A DNA stretch of 64,000 nucleotides from Planctomycetaceae bacterium (lineage in GTDB: Bacteria; Planctomycetota; Planctomycetia; Pirellulales; Pirellulaceae). The DNA lies in contig JAAEMV010000078.1 in the NCBI GenBank assembly GCA_024225195.1, forward strand, positions 1-64,000, given 5' to 3'. Positions 50,587 through 60,222 of this stretch are shown here, one piece after another. A program made the position numbers and the translations under genes. How positions within the stretch are numbered: the stretch's first letter is position 1; each line of letters begins with the position of its first letter. The notes under the pieces were generated by a model. The model ran no database searches. It was not told the DNA's origin and saw only the letters and a list, made by a program, of their open reading frames with translations.

Positions 50587-51558
50587 TTATTCAGTGGGCT
50601 GAGTTGGAAGCGTGGCGACAGTTTCCTTGGACTCGACCTTCTCGTCCGGATGATTGGGATCATGCGGTACCTCTGGCGAAGGTTTCGTTGGTGCTGGAAA
50701 TTTGGGAATCGTTCCAATGGGTGGCACTGGTTCGCCGGGAGCGACTGGCGGATAAAAATTGTGGAATCGTCGAGCGCATCGATCTTTAAAGCTCGCGAGT
50801 GCCGAATCGCGAAGGTCTTTGGTTGAGAACGCCTGGTTAAGTGTATTATCCAGGAATTGATTTGCCCTTTCGAATACAGCATCGTCCATTTTTAGATAGC
50901 GATATGCGAATTCCCGATCTGCTGGGGAGATGTCTGCGTCGCGTTTGGAGACATTCGCCCGAACGTAAGATAGGTCGGAAAAAACGGTGGGGTATAATTG
51001 CTCTAGGCAAATGCAGGATTCATCAAATCGCTCGATCGGAAAGACAAACGCTCTGCCAGTGGCGATGGCCCGATCAATGACCTCCATTGAGTCGAACGAT
51101 TTGCCTCCATTGAGAAAGTAGATCTGGCTATTGGTTTGCGGGTGAACCTCCTGTTGAACTAATTCAGCGGTGGCAAATTCGCGGAAGCTCATTCGCTGGG
51201 CAATGCAATTTACTTCTTCGAAATGTCGATGGAAGAAATATCTTGAGATAAATCGATCCACTGGATTGCGGACATAGCTAAGTGCAAAAACTTCCGCATG
51301 TTCATGTTCAAATGGGAGGTCGAGCGAGAGCTTGTGATCACTCAGACATTGAACCCAGGGATGGCAGCGGACAATTTCGCTCACATCGTCACGGGTGTAT
51401 TGTTTTGTTTCCAGTAAAGAATTGGAGTTGTAAAACCCTTTTCCAAAGTTTCGATTCATCAATTGTCTTAATGTCGATCCTCCAGCTTTGGGTACATGGA
51501 CATGTAGCCAGCATTGCCGAAGTCGTTCAGTACCGGTTGAGGAAATGGCATCGGTCAT
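50587..51558 (-). CDS. Sulfotransferase-family protein
   Basis: HVHVPKAGGSTLRQLMNRNFG (PAPS loop-like), FALSYVRNPVDRFISRYFFHRHFE. Confidence 0.82.
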   Translation of the reverse strand: MTDAISSTGTERLRQCWLHVHVPKAGGSTLRQLMNRNFGKGFYNSNSLLETKQYTRDDVSEIVRCHPWVQCLSDHKLSLDLPFEHEHAEVFALSYVRNPVDRFISRYFFHRHFEEVNCIAQRMSFREFATAELVQQEVHPQTNSQIYFLNGGKSFDSMEVIDRAIATGRAFVFPIERFDESCICLEQLYPTVFSDLSYVRANVSKRDADISPADREFAYRYLKMDDAVFERANQFLDNTLNQAFSTKDLRDSALASFKDRCARRFHNFYPPVAPGEPVPPIGTIPKFPAPTKPSPEVPHDPNHPDEKVESKETVATLPTQPTE

Positions 51559-51721
51559 TTCAGAATCCAGAGAGATAACAATTGGGAAATTGATTCGAAT
51601 CATACGAATGAGGCTAAACTGAATCGCACGCATTCGATTAACGCAATTGTCTCACGACTCTTGCTCGTAGACAATATCAACCTGTTGGATCGCATGGTAG
51701 AGATTTTGAGAAGCGTCTGCT

Positions 51722-52693
51722 TTAGCTGCCTACCTGATTACGGATCTTCAGTTTGGGCTTTTCCATGGTGACCGTAGTCGATGGAGCAACGCTTTCGGTC
51801 AGCCAAACACTCGAGCCGACGACAGAATCGCGGCCGACGACCGTCTCGCCGCCTAAAACGGTCGCATTCGCGTAGATAACGACATTGTCTTCGATCGTGG
51901 GGTGACGCTTTGAATCGCGTACTAGTTGGCCCATTTCGTCCTGTGGGAAACTCAAGGCACCTAGCGTAACCCCTTGGTAAATTTTGACGTGCTCGCCAAT
52001 GACGCAGGTTTCACCAATCACAACCCCGGTACCGTGGTCAATGAAGAAGTGGTTGCCGATTGTCGCTCCCGGATGGATGTCGACTCCTGTTTCTCCATGG
52101 ACCCACTCTGCCATCATCCTGGGGAGGAAGGGGACGTTTAATTTGTAAAGTTCATGGGCAAGTCGATGGACGGTAATCGCGCTTAACCCGGGGTAGCAAA
52201 GGATTACTTCATCGTAATTTTTGCAGGCGGGGTCGCCGACGTATGCTGCTTTCACATCGGTTAACAAGGACGCCCGGATTTGCGGCATTTTAAGAATATA
52301 ATCAGTCGAGATTCGTTGGCTGAATTCTATGATATTATCCGGCATCGTAAGCTTGCCGGAGGAGCTGCTCCCACAATCCTGGAGGGTCATGTCCTCGCAA
52401 GCTTCAAAATGACGAGCAATTGCAATGGCGATTTGTCGAGAAATCAGTTGATGCGTTTCGTCAATTTGCGATCTTAATCCAACCAGCACTTTTTCACTGG
52501 AGGATTCATTTGAGCGGAACCCCGGGTAGACGATTGCTTTTAATCGCAAAATTAGGTCAACCAAAGAATCGAATTCGGGAATGGGCGCTACGTGAGATGA
52601 TTTTGGAAATACAAGCGATCCGTGAATTTCCGCGGCAACCTTATCAAGGGTTTGCTCAGAGTTTTGATTGTCTGATGGAGATTGCGGTTTCAT
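51722..52693 (-). CDS. cysE: Serine O-acetyltransferase
   Basis: HRLAHELYKLNVPFLPRMMAEWVHGETGVDIHPGATIGNHFFIDHGTGVVIGETCVIGEHVKIYQGVTLGA left-handed beta-helix. Confidence 0.93.
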   Translation of the reverse strand: MKPQSPSDNQNSEQTLDKVAAEIHGSLVFPKSSHVAPIPEFDSLVDLILRLKAIVYPGFRSNESSSEKVLVGLRSQIDETHQLISRQIAIAIARHFEACEDMTLQDCGSSSSGKLTMPDNIIEFSQRISTDYILKMPQIRASLLTDVKAAYVGDPACKNYDEVILCYPGLSAITVHRLAHELYKLNVPFLPRMMAEWVHGETGVDIHPGATIGNHFFIDHGTGVVIGETCVIGEHVKIYQGVTLGALSFPQDEMGQLVRDSKRHPTIEDNVVIYANATVLGGETVVGRDSVVGSSVWLTESVAPSTTVTMEKPKLKIRNQVGS

Positions 52694-53129
52694 ATAATTC
52701 GAAATGAAAAAAGTTTCCGTGGAAGAATTTCGATAAGCTGCGGCGATCCTGCGAGGGGGTGTCGTCGAACTATGCAATGTCCCCGGTGAGATTCCATGAT
52801 TAGTTGGGAAAGGACTTGGATTTGCATTCATTGGAATCTAGGATCACAGAGTAAGTTTAACGGCTGGGGACTGATTTCAAACACGAGTCCTCAGTAAATC
52901 TATTGGTTCAAAGCCTTTTCGAATTTATCGTCACTGTCGTCCTTTGGATTTGGTTCGATTCGTCACTAACTCTCCGAAACTCGATAAATCGTTGCGTTTT
53001 GTTTAAAATTGCCGCAACGTCCGGTAGTTCTCGAATTGCTCTGGGCCAAAGCGGGGTTGTCCTGCAGAGCGATAGCGGTTTCTTGCTGGCTTAGCTAGGT
53101 GATGAAATTTATTCCGCTAAGATAAGTAA

Positions 53130-54371
53130 ATGCTTTTAGAATGTTGGACAATTTGGGCGAGACTGGCTCCGTGGCTTCTTCTGGGAATGTTAATTTCTGG
53201 ACTCATGGGAGCTCTACTTCCTAGTGATTGGATTCGGAGGCGTTTTCACGGATATTCGGGAGTCTTCCGAGCGGTTCTGCTCGGCGTTCCCCTGCCGCTT
53301 TGCTCATGTGGTGTAATTCCGGCTGGCGTTGGTTTACGCCAGCAAGGAGCTAGCAAGGGAGCTGCCCTTGGTTTTCTTATCAGCACCCCGCAGACGGGGA
53401 TCGACTCAGTGTTAGTGAGCGTTTCCTTTTTTGGTTGGCCATTTGCGATAGTAAAGATGCTTGCTGCTGCGGTGACTGGTTTAGCCGGCGGCTGTGTATT
53501 GGATCTTGTTGAACCTGAGGTTCCGCTCTCGCCAGAGACGGTAGACAAAGCGGGGGCTCTTCCGTGTGTTACTGTTGATCGACCATCCCAACGGCGTAGC
53601 TGGTTGGAGCGATTTAAAGAATCGAGTGTCGAAATTCTTCGGTCGATATGGGTTTGGCTGGTTTTCGGCGTGTTAGTTTCGGCATTGATCAATCAATACC
53701 TTCCAGTGGTTTGGGTGCAAAACCTGGAGTCTTTGGGCTGGCTTCCCTCAATTTTGGTCGTATTGCTGCTATCAATTCCGCTTTATGTTTGTGCAACGGC
53801 GTCAGTTCCAATTGCTGCGGCATTGGTTTCAAGCGGCCTCTCTCCGGCGGCAGCATTAGTTTTTTTGATGGCTGGGCCAGCTACGAATGTCTCGACGATT
53901 GGCGTTATTTATGGTCGGTTTGGCTGGAGATCGGTAATCGTTTATTTGGTTACCATTTTGGTTGGCAGTATCGGTGTCGCCTGGCTGTTTGATGGGTTTT
54001 TGTTATCCGATGTTAGTCAGGGCATGGTTGCGAATCACCACGTTTTGTCGTTCTGGGAGTCAGCTAGCGGGATTGTACTTTTATGTTTGGTCGGAAAATT
54101 TGTGGCGGCTGATCTGAAAAGGTTCTTCACCACAAATCGAATGGTCGACGGGGATGTTAGAGAAATGACCTTAGATGTCATCGGAATGACGTGTGGTAAT
54201 TGCGTGCAGCGGGTCGAAACCTCGTTGCAGCAGATTGCTGGAATTCAGAAGGTGGTAGTTGATTTAAAATCGGAAACGGCAACCATTTGGGGGGATCCGA
54301 ATCCGAGCGAGGTAATTGATTGCGTTGAACGGTTAGGGTTTCGAGCGACGAACCAACTTCAAGGGAAGTGA
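53130..54371 (+). CDS. SO_0444-type permease with C-terminal HMA domain (predicted metal efflux)
   Basis: VPLPLCSCGVIPAGVGLRQQGASKGAALGFLISTPQTGIDS, PLYVCATASVPIAAALV; C-terminal VIGMTCGNCVQRVETSL. Confidence 0.88.
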   Translation: MLLECWTIWARLAPWLLLGMLISGLMGALLPSDWIRRRFHGYSGVFRAVLLGVPLPLCSCGVIPAGVGLRQQGASKGAALGFLISTPQTGIDSVLVSVSFFGWPFAIVKMLAAAVTGLAGGCVLDLVEPEVPLSPETVDKAGALPCVTVDRPSQRRSWLERFKESSVEILRSIWVWLVFGVLVSALINQYLPVVWVQNLESLGWLPSILVVLLLSIPLYVCATASVPIAAALVSSGLSPAAALVFLMAGPATNVSTIGVIYGRFGWRSVIVYLVTILVGSIGVAWLFDGFLLSDVSQGMVANHHVLSFWESASGIVLLCLVGKFVAADLKRFFTTNRMVDGDVREMTLDVIGMTCGNCVQRVETSLQQIAGIQKVVVDLKSETATIWGDPNPSEVIDCVERLGFRATNQLQGK

Positions 54372-54377
54372 AATAAG

Positions 54378-54599
54378 ATGGACCAGAGTGAGAGGGATAG
54401 AAAGCGCATTACCGAATTGGAAAGTTCGATGATGCACTTGCAAAATGATTACGAATCATTGAACGAAGTGGTGCTGGAAAATGTTCAGCGACTGGAGAAA
54501 ATGAGACTAATCATCGAGCGTTTAGAGAGTCGTCTTCGAGCTAGTTCGGAGTCTGAGCCGGAGCGGAAAGCGGAGGATGAAGTGCCTCCTCATTATTGA
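54378..54599 (+). CDS. SlyX-like small coiled-coil protein
   Basis: RITELESSMMHLQNDYESLNEVVLENVQRLEKMRLIIERLESRL ... PPHY. Confidence 0.8.
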   Translation: MDQSERDRKRITELESSMMHLQNDYESLNEVVLENVQRLEKMRLIIERLESRLRASSESEPERKAEDEVPPHY

Positions 54600-54810
54600 T
54601 CTTTTTGTTGGAGTATCCAGGCGATGCCAAATATTTTTGATTGATAAAACGTTTTGAGTATTCCGTTCAAGAAGAGGCCTTTCGGCAGACGAACAGGATA
54701 TAGGAAATCAAGGACATGATTTGTGTTTGAACCAAGCCAAGAGTCTTTCAGTTGCGTGATTTCCCAGCCTGTTTCCGTTGCAATTTCGAACTTTCTGGAC
54801 GCTCTCTCGA

Positions 54811-56025
54811 ATGAAGCTCGCGATAATCTCACGCCAGCCAACCTGTTATAGCACGCGAAGATTGGTCGAATCGGCCAAGGCGAGAGCGCACGAGGTAGAG
54901 ATTCTCGACACGCTCAAGTTTTCAATTGATTTAGCTGAATGCAACCCACAGTTGTTTTATCAATCTCAGCGTTTAGGGGAATTTGATGCGATCATTCCCC
55001 GGATCGCTGCTTCGATCACTCGATTTGGAACGGCGGTGGTCAGGCAGTTTGAACAGATGGATGTTTTTTCCGCCAATAGTTCTCATGGAATCGCCAATTC
55101 GAGAGATAAATTAAGAGCGTTGCAAATTTTAAGCAGGCATCAGATCGGGATGCCGCAAACGACGTTTGTGAAAAACCGCACGGATGTGCTTCCGGCTATC
55201 GAGCGGATCGGCGGAGCTCCGGTGGTCATCAAGTTGCTGGAAGGGACGCAGGGCGTCGGAGTGATTCTTGCGGAAACAGAAAAGGTTGCCGAAGCAATCA
55301 TCGAAACGATGCAGAGCACGCGTCAAAACGTCTTGGTTCAGAAATTTGTTTCTGAAAGTCGGGGGCAAGATATTCGAGCGTTTGTTGTCGGAGATCGTGT
55401 GGTCGCCGCAATGCGCCGAATTGCGATGGGAAATGAGTTTCGCAGTAATGTCCATCGCGGGGGGAGAACCGAAGCTGTTGATTTGACACCGGAACAAGAG
55501 AGAACAGCGGTTCGAGCGGCTCAAATAATGGGCCTGCGGGTGGCTGGAGTGGATATGCTCGAATCGTCTTGCGGACCGCAAATCATGGAGGTTAATTCAT
55601 CGCCTGGTTTAGAAGGAATCGAGCGTTGTACACAGCTCGATATTGCCGGAGCGATCATCGACTATTTGGCTGCTCAAGTCGACTTTCCTGAAATCGATAT
55701 TCGACAACGGTTGACCGTTAGCCAGGGGTATGGCGTTACCGAGATACACGTTCCCGAAGGGTCAGAGTTCGTTGGGAAGACCATTGACGAATCAGGATTA
55801 TTGGAGCAGGACATTAACGTGTTAACGCTTTACCGTGGTACGACGGTGATTCCTAACCCGCGATTGAAACGCCGGCTGGAAGCGGGAGACCGGATGTTGT
55901 GTTTCGGGAAACTGGAATCGATGCGATCGATGATTCCTGCGAAGACACAACGCCAGCGCCGACCAACCATTCAGGGGTTGGCCAGCGATGCAGAGAGGAT
56001 TTACCCACGCCGATTTGCTGCCTGA
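54811..56025 (+). CDS. rimK: RimK-type ATP-grasp ligase with C-terminal TrkA_C/RCK_C-like domain
   Basis: IIPRIAASITRFGTAVVRQFEQMDVFSANSSHGIANSRDKLRALQILSRHQIGMPQT, EGTQGVGVILAE, MEVNSSPGLEGIE; C-terminal extension described in findings. Confidence 0.9.
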   Translation: MKLAIISRQPTCYSTRRLVESAKARAHEVEILDTLKFSIDLAECNPQLFYQSQRLGEFDAIIPRIAASITRFGTAVVRQFEQMDVFSANSSHGIANSRDKLRALQILSRHQIGMPQTTFVKNRTDVLPAIERIGGAPVVIKLLEGTQGVGVILAETEKVAEAIIETMQSTRQNVLVQKFVSESRGQDIRAFVVGDRVVAAMRRIAMGNEFRSNVHRGGRTEAVDLTPEQERTAVRAAQIMGLRVAGVDMLESSCGPQIMEVNSSPGLEGIERCTQLDIAGAIIDYLAAQVDFPEIDIRQRLTVSQGYGVTEIHVPEGSEFVGKTIDESGLLEQDINVLTLYRGTTVIPNPRLKRRLEAGDRMLCFGKLESMRSMIPAKTQRQRRPTIQGLASDAERIYPRRFAA

Positions 56026-56055
56026 TCGGGACCCGTTGAAAGACTGAGCCGCCGG

Positions 56056-56979
56056 TTAAGATTCGACCGAGTCCAGCCAGTTCCATTGGTCTTGCGTGGT
56101 CCCGTCAAATAAGCCGAAGAAGGCATTTTGCAGTGCTTCTGTGATTGGTCCACGGGAGCCGCAGCCAATTTCCATGCGATCCACGCTCCTCACGGGGGTG
56201 ACTTCGGCAGCGGTTCCTGTCAAGAAAATTTCGTCAGCGACATAGAGGAGTTCCCGCGGAATTTCTTGTTCGATCACTTCGAAATTGAGGTGTCGCGCCA
56301 GAGTTATAACGGCGTCGCGCGTGATTCCGTCGAGAATCGCAGCGGAGAGTGGCGGCGTAAAGATTTTACCATCTCGGACAACAAAAATATTCTCGGCTGA
56401 CCCTTCGCTGACCGTTCCCCGTGCGGTTACCGAGATGCCTTCGGCAAAACCATTTCTCCTCGCTTCGCCTCCGATGAGTTGTGCGTTGAGATAGTGTCCA
56501 CCAGCTTTTGATAAGACCGGCAGTGCTGCACTGGTGGTCCTGGCCCAGGAAGAAACGCAAACATCGATTCCGTTTTTCAGTCCTTCTTCGCCAAGATAAG
56601 TTCCAAATTCCATCGCCGCGATGATGACATCGGTTGGGACGTCTTCATTGGGAACTACGCCAAGAGAGCCTGCTCCCAGAAATGCGAGCGGACGAATGTA
56701 GGCTGTTTCAAGATCGTTTTTAGTGATGGAATCGCGACAACCCGTTTCGATTTCGGAAATAGAAAAAGAGAGGGGGTAGCGATATAATTTGGCAGAATTA
56801 AAAAAACGTTTGATATGAGCGTCGAGTCGGAAGATGCATCGCCCGTTGGGGGTCGCGTAGCAGCGAATTCCTTCAAACACGCTCGAGCCATAATGGAGTG
56901 CGTGTGACATGACATGAACGGTAGCGTTTTCCCACGGAACCATCTCGCCATTCATCCAGATGTACTTGCTGTTTTTCAT
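56056..56979 (-). CDS. ilvE: Branched-chain amino acid aminotransferase
   Basis: IWMNGEMVPWENATVHVMSHALHYGSSVFEGIRCY, KAGGHYLNAQLIGGEARRNGFAEGI, EIFLTGTAAEVTPV. Confidence 0.95.
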   Translation of the reverse strand: MKNSKYIWMNGEMVPWENATVHVMSHALHYGSSVFEGIRCYATPNGRCIFRLDAHIKRFFNSAKLYRYPLSFSISEIETGCRDSITKNDLETAYIRPLAFLGAGSLGVVPNEDVPTDVIIAAMEFGTYLGEEGLKNGIDVCVSSWARTTSAALPVLSKAGGHYLNAQLIGGEARRNGFAEGISVTARGTVSEGSAENIFVVRDGKIFTPPLSAAILDGITRDAVITLARHLNFEVIEQEIPRELLYVADEIFLTGTAAEVTPVRSVDRMEIGCGSRGPITEALQNAFFGLFDGTTQDQWNWLDSVES

Positions 56980-57223
56980 AGTTTTTACCAGTGTTGCGTT
57001 CGAGTTTTCAAATTGTCGCAATTCCGGCCAAACGGCACAAGTTTCACTTTCGAAAATTCTTGCCGCAGTCCCTTTAAACCACGATGTGGATCAAAGATCG
57101 GATTGCTCGAACACTGCTTGGGGGTGGCTGTTTTGCGATTGCGACGTTCGCCTTGCTGCTGTTGCCAATCTCCGAATTTCTTTATCATGAGAGAGGCAGA
57201 TCAAACGCCTGAATTGCGGTATT

Positions 57224-57772
57224 GTGAAGTGCGATCTTTTGAAGATCAAAAAGCGAAATAAAGGAAATGCAGTGAGCCTGGAAATGAAGCAGTTGTTGGC
57301 GACGATGCCGCAGGTGGGAAAAGTGGAGTGGATCGGTGTGCGGCCAGGGCGTCGCGAGCCGTTGGATGTTCTGCCATCAGTAGACGTAAGTCTGGAAGGC
57401 CTTGTTGGAGATCGTTACCGAGGTAAGGCTGGCGGTCCAAGAATGGTGACCCTGATCCAACAAGAACACATCGCGACCGTAGCAAGTATTTTGAAAATCG
57501 AAGCGATCGACCCTGGATTGCTGAGACGTAATCTCGTCGTTTCGGGCATCAACTTGCAAGCTCTCAAAAAGAGGCGAATTCAAATCGGCGGGGCGATTCT
57601 TGAAGTCACGGGAAACTGTCCCCCCTGCAGTCGCATGGAAGAAAACCTTGGAAGTGGTGGATACAACGCAATGCGCGGCCACGGGGGAATTACCGCAACC
57701 GTTATTCAGGGCGGCACGATCAATTGTGATGACTCGGTTAAGTGCTTAACCGAGGCGACCAACGAGCAGTGA
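57224..57772 (+). CDS. MOSC-domain protein
   Basis: VEWIGVRPGRREPLDVLPSVDVSLEGLVGDRYRGKAGGPRMVTLIQQEH, CPPCSRMEE, MRGHGGITATVIQGG. Confidence 0.87.
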   Translation: MKCDLLKIKKRNKGNAVSLEMKQLLATMPQVGKVEWIGVRPGRREPLDVLPSVDVSLEGLVGDRYRGKAGGPRMVTLIQQEHIATVASILKIEAIDPGLLRRNLVVSGINLQALKKRRIQIGGAILEVTGNCPPCSRMEENLGSGGYNAMRGHGGITATVIQGGTINCDDSVKCLTEATNEQ

Positions 57773-57774
57773 AG

Positions 57775-58383
57775 TCACTTTGCTTTTACGATCATTGCCG
57801 GTGGTTCTGTGCCTTCTGGAAAAAATTTCAAAGAAACAGAGTTCACGCAATGCCGAATGTTTTTCTCAGTCTTTCGCTCGCCTTCAAAAACATGACCAAG
57901 ATGACCATCGCAATTTTGGCATAAAATTTCTACCCGATATCCATCGGCGTCAATTTCTCTTCGGACTGCTCCCGGGATCTCGTCGTCAAAACTTGGCCAT
58001 CCACAGTGTGCCTCAAATTTGTCATCAGAGCGGTAAAGCTTGGCGTTGCACCGGCGGCAGGCGTAGACGCCTGACTCGGTCGTCGCGTTGTACTCTCCCG
58101 TGTTGGGGCGTTCTGTTCCTTTGTCAAGAATCACACTGGCTTCGAAAGCGGTAAGTTTGTTGTACTCAGCAGGCATTTCTTTCTTCTTTTCTTTCTCGAC
58201 GACCTTTGTTTTAGGAGTCGCGGTATCAGTAGTCGCGGTATTAGGATTCGCCGTGACGGGGTTTTTAGTCACACTCACGGTTCCGGTTTCTTCTTGCTTG
58301 ACCGGTTGGTTATTTAAATAAAAGACCAACGCAATGAGCAAGGAGACTAATAATCCGGCTCCGATGATTTTATTTGGGGTCAT
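57775..58383 (-). CDS. msrB: Membrane-anchored peptide-methionine (R)-S-oxide reductase
   Basis: N-terminal TM, ACRRC and CQNC Zn sites, [24 protein letters not shown]. Confidence 0.94.
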   Translation of the reverse strand: MTPNKIIGAGLLVSLLIALVFYLNNQPVKQEETGTVSVTKNPVTANPNTATTDTATPKTKVVEKEKKKEMPAEYNKLTAFEASVILDKGTERPNTGEYNATTESGVYACRRCNAKLYRSDDKFEAHCGWPSFDDEIPGAVRREIDADGYRVEILCQNCDGHLGHVFEGERKTEKNIRHCVNSVSLKFFPEGTEPPAMIVKAK

Positions 58384-58976
58384 GGCTTTATACTCTCGAC
58401 TAACTGGTTCATTCGCTTGCGATTGACTCCGAGATCTGAATGACCGACTCGCGAGGCTGAGCGAAATTGGATTACTGAGTTTTTATCATCAACGAAGAAC
58501 TCCACATCGTCAATGAACCGAAAGATTAATGATTTGAATTCATAATGCAAATAGTATTCCGTCTCACTAATTAGCGTAGCTCTGGGCCAGTTTAATTTGA
58601 TTGCTTGTTTAATCTTGGAAATTGCCTCCGAGGGAGTACCGCTGAACGCAATCGGGTCCATTCTCTTTACCGGATCTGCCGCTTGAGTCGACACACAGTT
58701 GGGGGTGTCTGGACAAGCAGCGAGTTGGCCGGCGCTGACACCTAGGTTGTCGGGTTGTTTGGAAGTCATGCTAATGGCGAATAGACCAATTAAAGATAAA
58801 ACCATCACGGTAAGAAGATTACGAGTGATTCGGGATAAAGAAAAGCGAACGCGGGTTTTCTTCTCGGTCGGGGGTGGATCGGTGCTTGAATTCATCTTGG
58901 TGGTGTTTCGGATTAATTTAAAACGAGTACTTACGGTGCGAAAAAGATATTTTATCCGACTCGTTACTGAAACCAA
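58380..58976 (-). CDS. DUF1499-domain protein
   Basis: [12 protein letters not shown] ... [52 protein letters not shown]. Confidence 0.88.
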   Translation of the reverse strand: MVSVTSRIKYLFRTVSTRFKLIRNTTKMNSSTDPPPTEKKTRVRFSLSRITRNLLTVMVLSLIGLFAISMTSKQPDNLGVSAGQLAACPDTPNCVSTQAADPVKRMDPIAFSGTPSEAISKIKQAIKLNWPRATLISETEYYLHYEFKSLIFRFIDDVEFFVDDKNSVIQFRSASRVGHSDLGVNRKRMNQLVESIKP

Positions 58977-59410
58977 CTTAATAAAAGGATTGCCACCGAC
59001 ACAACAACTAATAAAAAGAGGACGGTTCCAAATAGTTCCCCATTCTGCCCTTTTTTACAAATTAGAAAGTCATTTGAAATTAAATTGAGTTTTTCTTTTT
59101 GTTCAACAGGATCATTGAAAACCCAAATCTGTGTTTTCATGTTCTGCTTTCTCTCACGTTCGTCGTCTAATGCCACGCCGAACAACTCCTGCCAGTCGGC
59201 AGTCACGTCGCCGTCCGTTTCAAGGTTGTTATTGTCGAGTGGGTGATATTTGACCCTTGCGCAAAATCTAAAAACCTGCACCCAACCGGGTCGTTGGATG
59301 GCGTGAAGCTCTAGTTCTTCAAATTTTGCGGTCTTTCCGACAAAGCCGTTATTGTTCAGCCAAGACCGAACATCTGCTTCAGTCGATCGATTGGAAATGG
59401 TTAGAGGCAT
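58964..59410 (-). CDS. Hypothetical protein with C-terminal TM helix
   Basis: ORF overlaps the DUF1499 gene; C-terminal [19 protein letters not shown]. Confidence 0.6.
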   Translation of the reverse strand: MPLTISNRSTEADVRSWLNNNGFVGKTAKFEELELHAIQRPGWVQVFRFCARVKYHPLDNNNLETDGDVTADWQELFGVALDDERERKQNMKTQIWVFNDPVEQKEKLNLISNDFLICKKGQNGELFGTVLFLLVVVSVAILLLSWFQ

Positions 59411-59663
59411 TTATTTTCAGCTTAGTTATTTGCATTCGAGTGGTGGTTGATCGGCCAAATTCTGCGGTCCCTTGGGAGCATTGAACGGACGCATGAAAAA
59501 ATTCCCGCTAGTGACAATGAACTGGTAACGGCACCCTTCTGTACCCGTCGTTTTACTGGTGAATTCACAATCGTTTCGCCGTGACGTTCTCTTTACAAAA
59601 ATCGGTTAACCGAATTAAGATGCGGCTAGGATTTGGGAGCGCAGGAAGCAATGGGGTGGACTT

Positions 59664-60128
59664 ATGATTGATGTTTGTTTGTCGGTTGCGTTAATTCGCA
59701 AGACTTATAACGAAAAACTGAAGTGGCTTGCACGGTTAGATCCGGCAACCAAGCAACTGAATTTTATTATCGGTGAAAGACTTGAGGACGAATCATTTCG
59801 TGAGACGACGATTCGCGAGGTGGCTTGGTCGCTTTGGTTGGATCGAAAACGGGACTTTCTTGTTTCCAATATGGCTCAGATGAATTTGGAGTTTGTTGAC
59901 CGAGTGCCTGGTCACTTTCAAAAGAGTCGCGTTGCGGTTTCGTTCTTTAATGTGGAAGTGTATCGAAAAGACGTTGTTTCAAAACTCGAACGTCAGGGCG
60001 ACAATTTTTGGGTGACGTCGGATGAGATTTGTAATGGTATCAGTCAGTGTGGACGTCGATTTGATCCAATCGTTCCCTATTTAATTAATCGTTCAAGTGT
60101 GATTCAGTATTGGGAATCCTCTCAGTAA
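59664..60128 (+). CDS. Hypothetical protein, possible degenerate Nudix fold
   Basis: GERLEDESFRETTIREVAWSLWL fits GX5EX7REU but not the EE pair. Confidence 0.55.
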   Translation: MIDVCLSVALIRKTYNEKLKWLARLDPATKQLNFIIGERLEDESFRETTIREVAWSLWLDRKRDFLVSNMAQMNLEFVDRVPGHFQKSRVAVSFFNVEVYRKDVVSKLERQGDNFWVTSDEICNGISQCGRRFDPIVPYLINRSSVIQYWESSQ

Positions 60129-60222
60129 ATTACCTCATCAGGGCGACCGCCACGCGTCCTCTCTATGCTATAGCCCCAAGCCATCCACCTCTGTGAACTT
60201 GAAGGTTTTGGTGCGGCCGATT

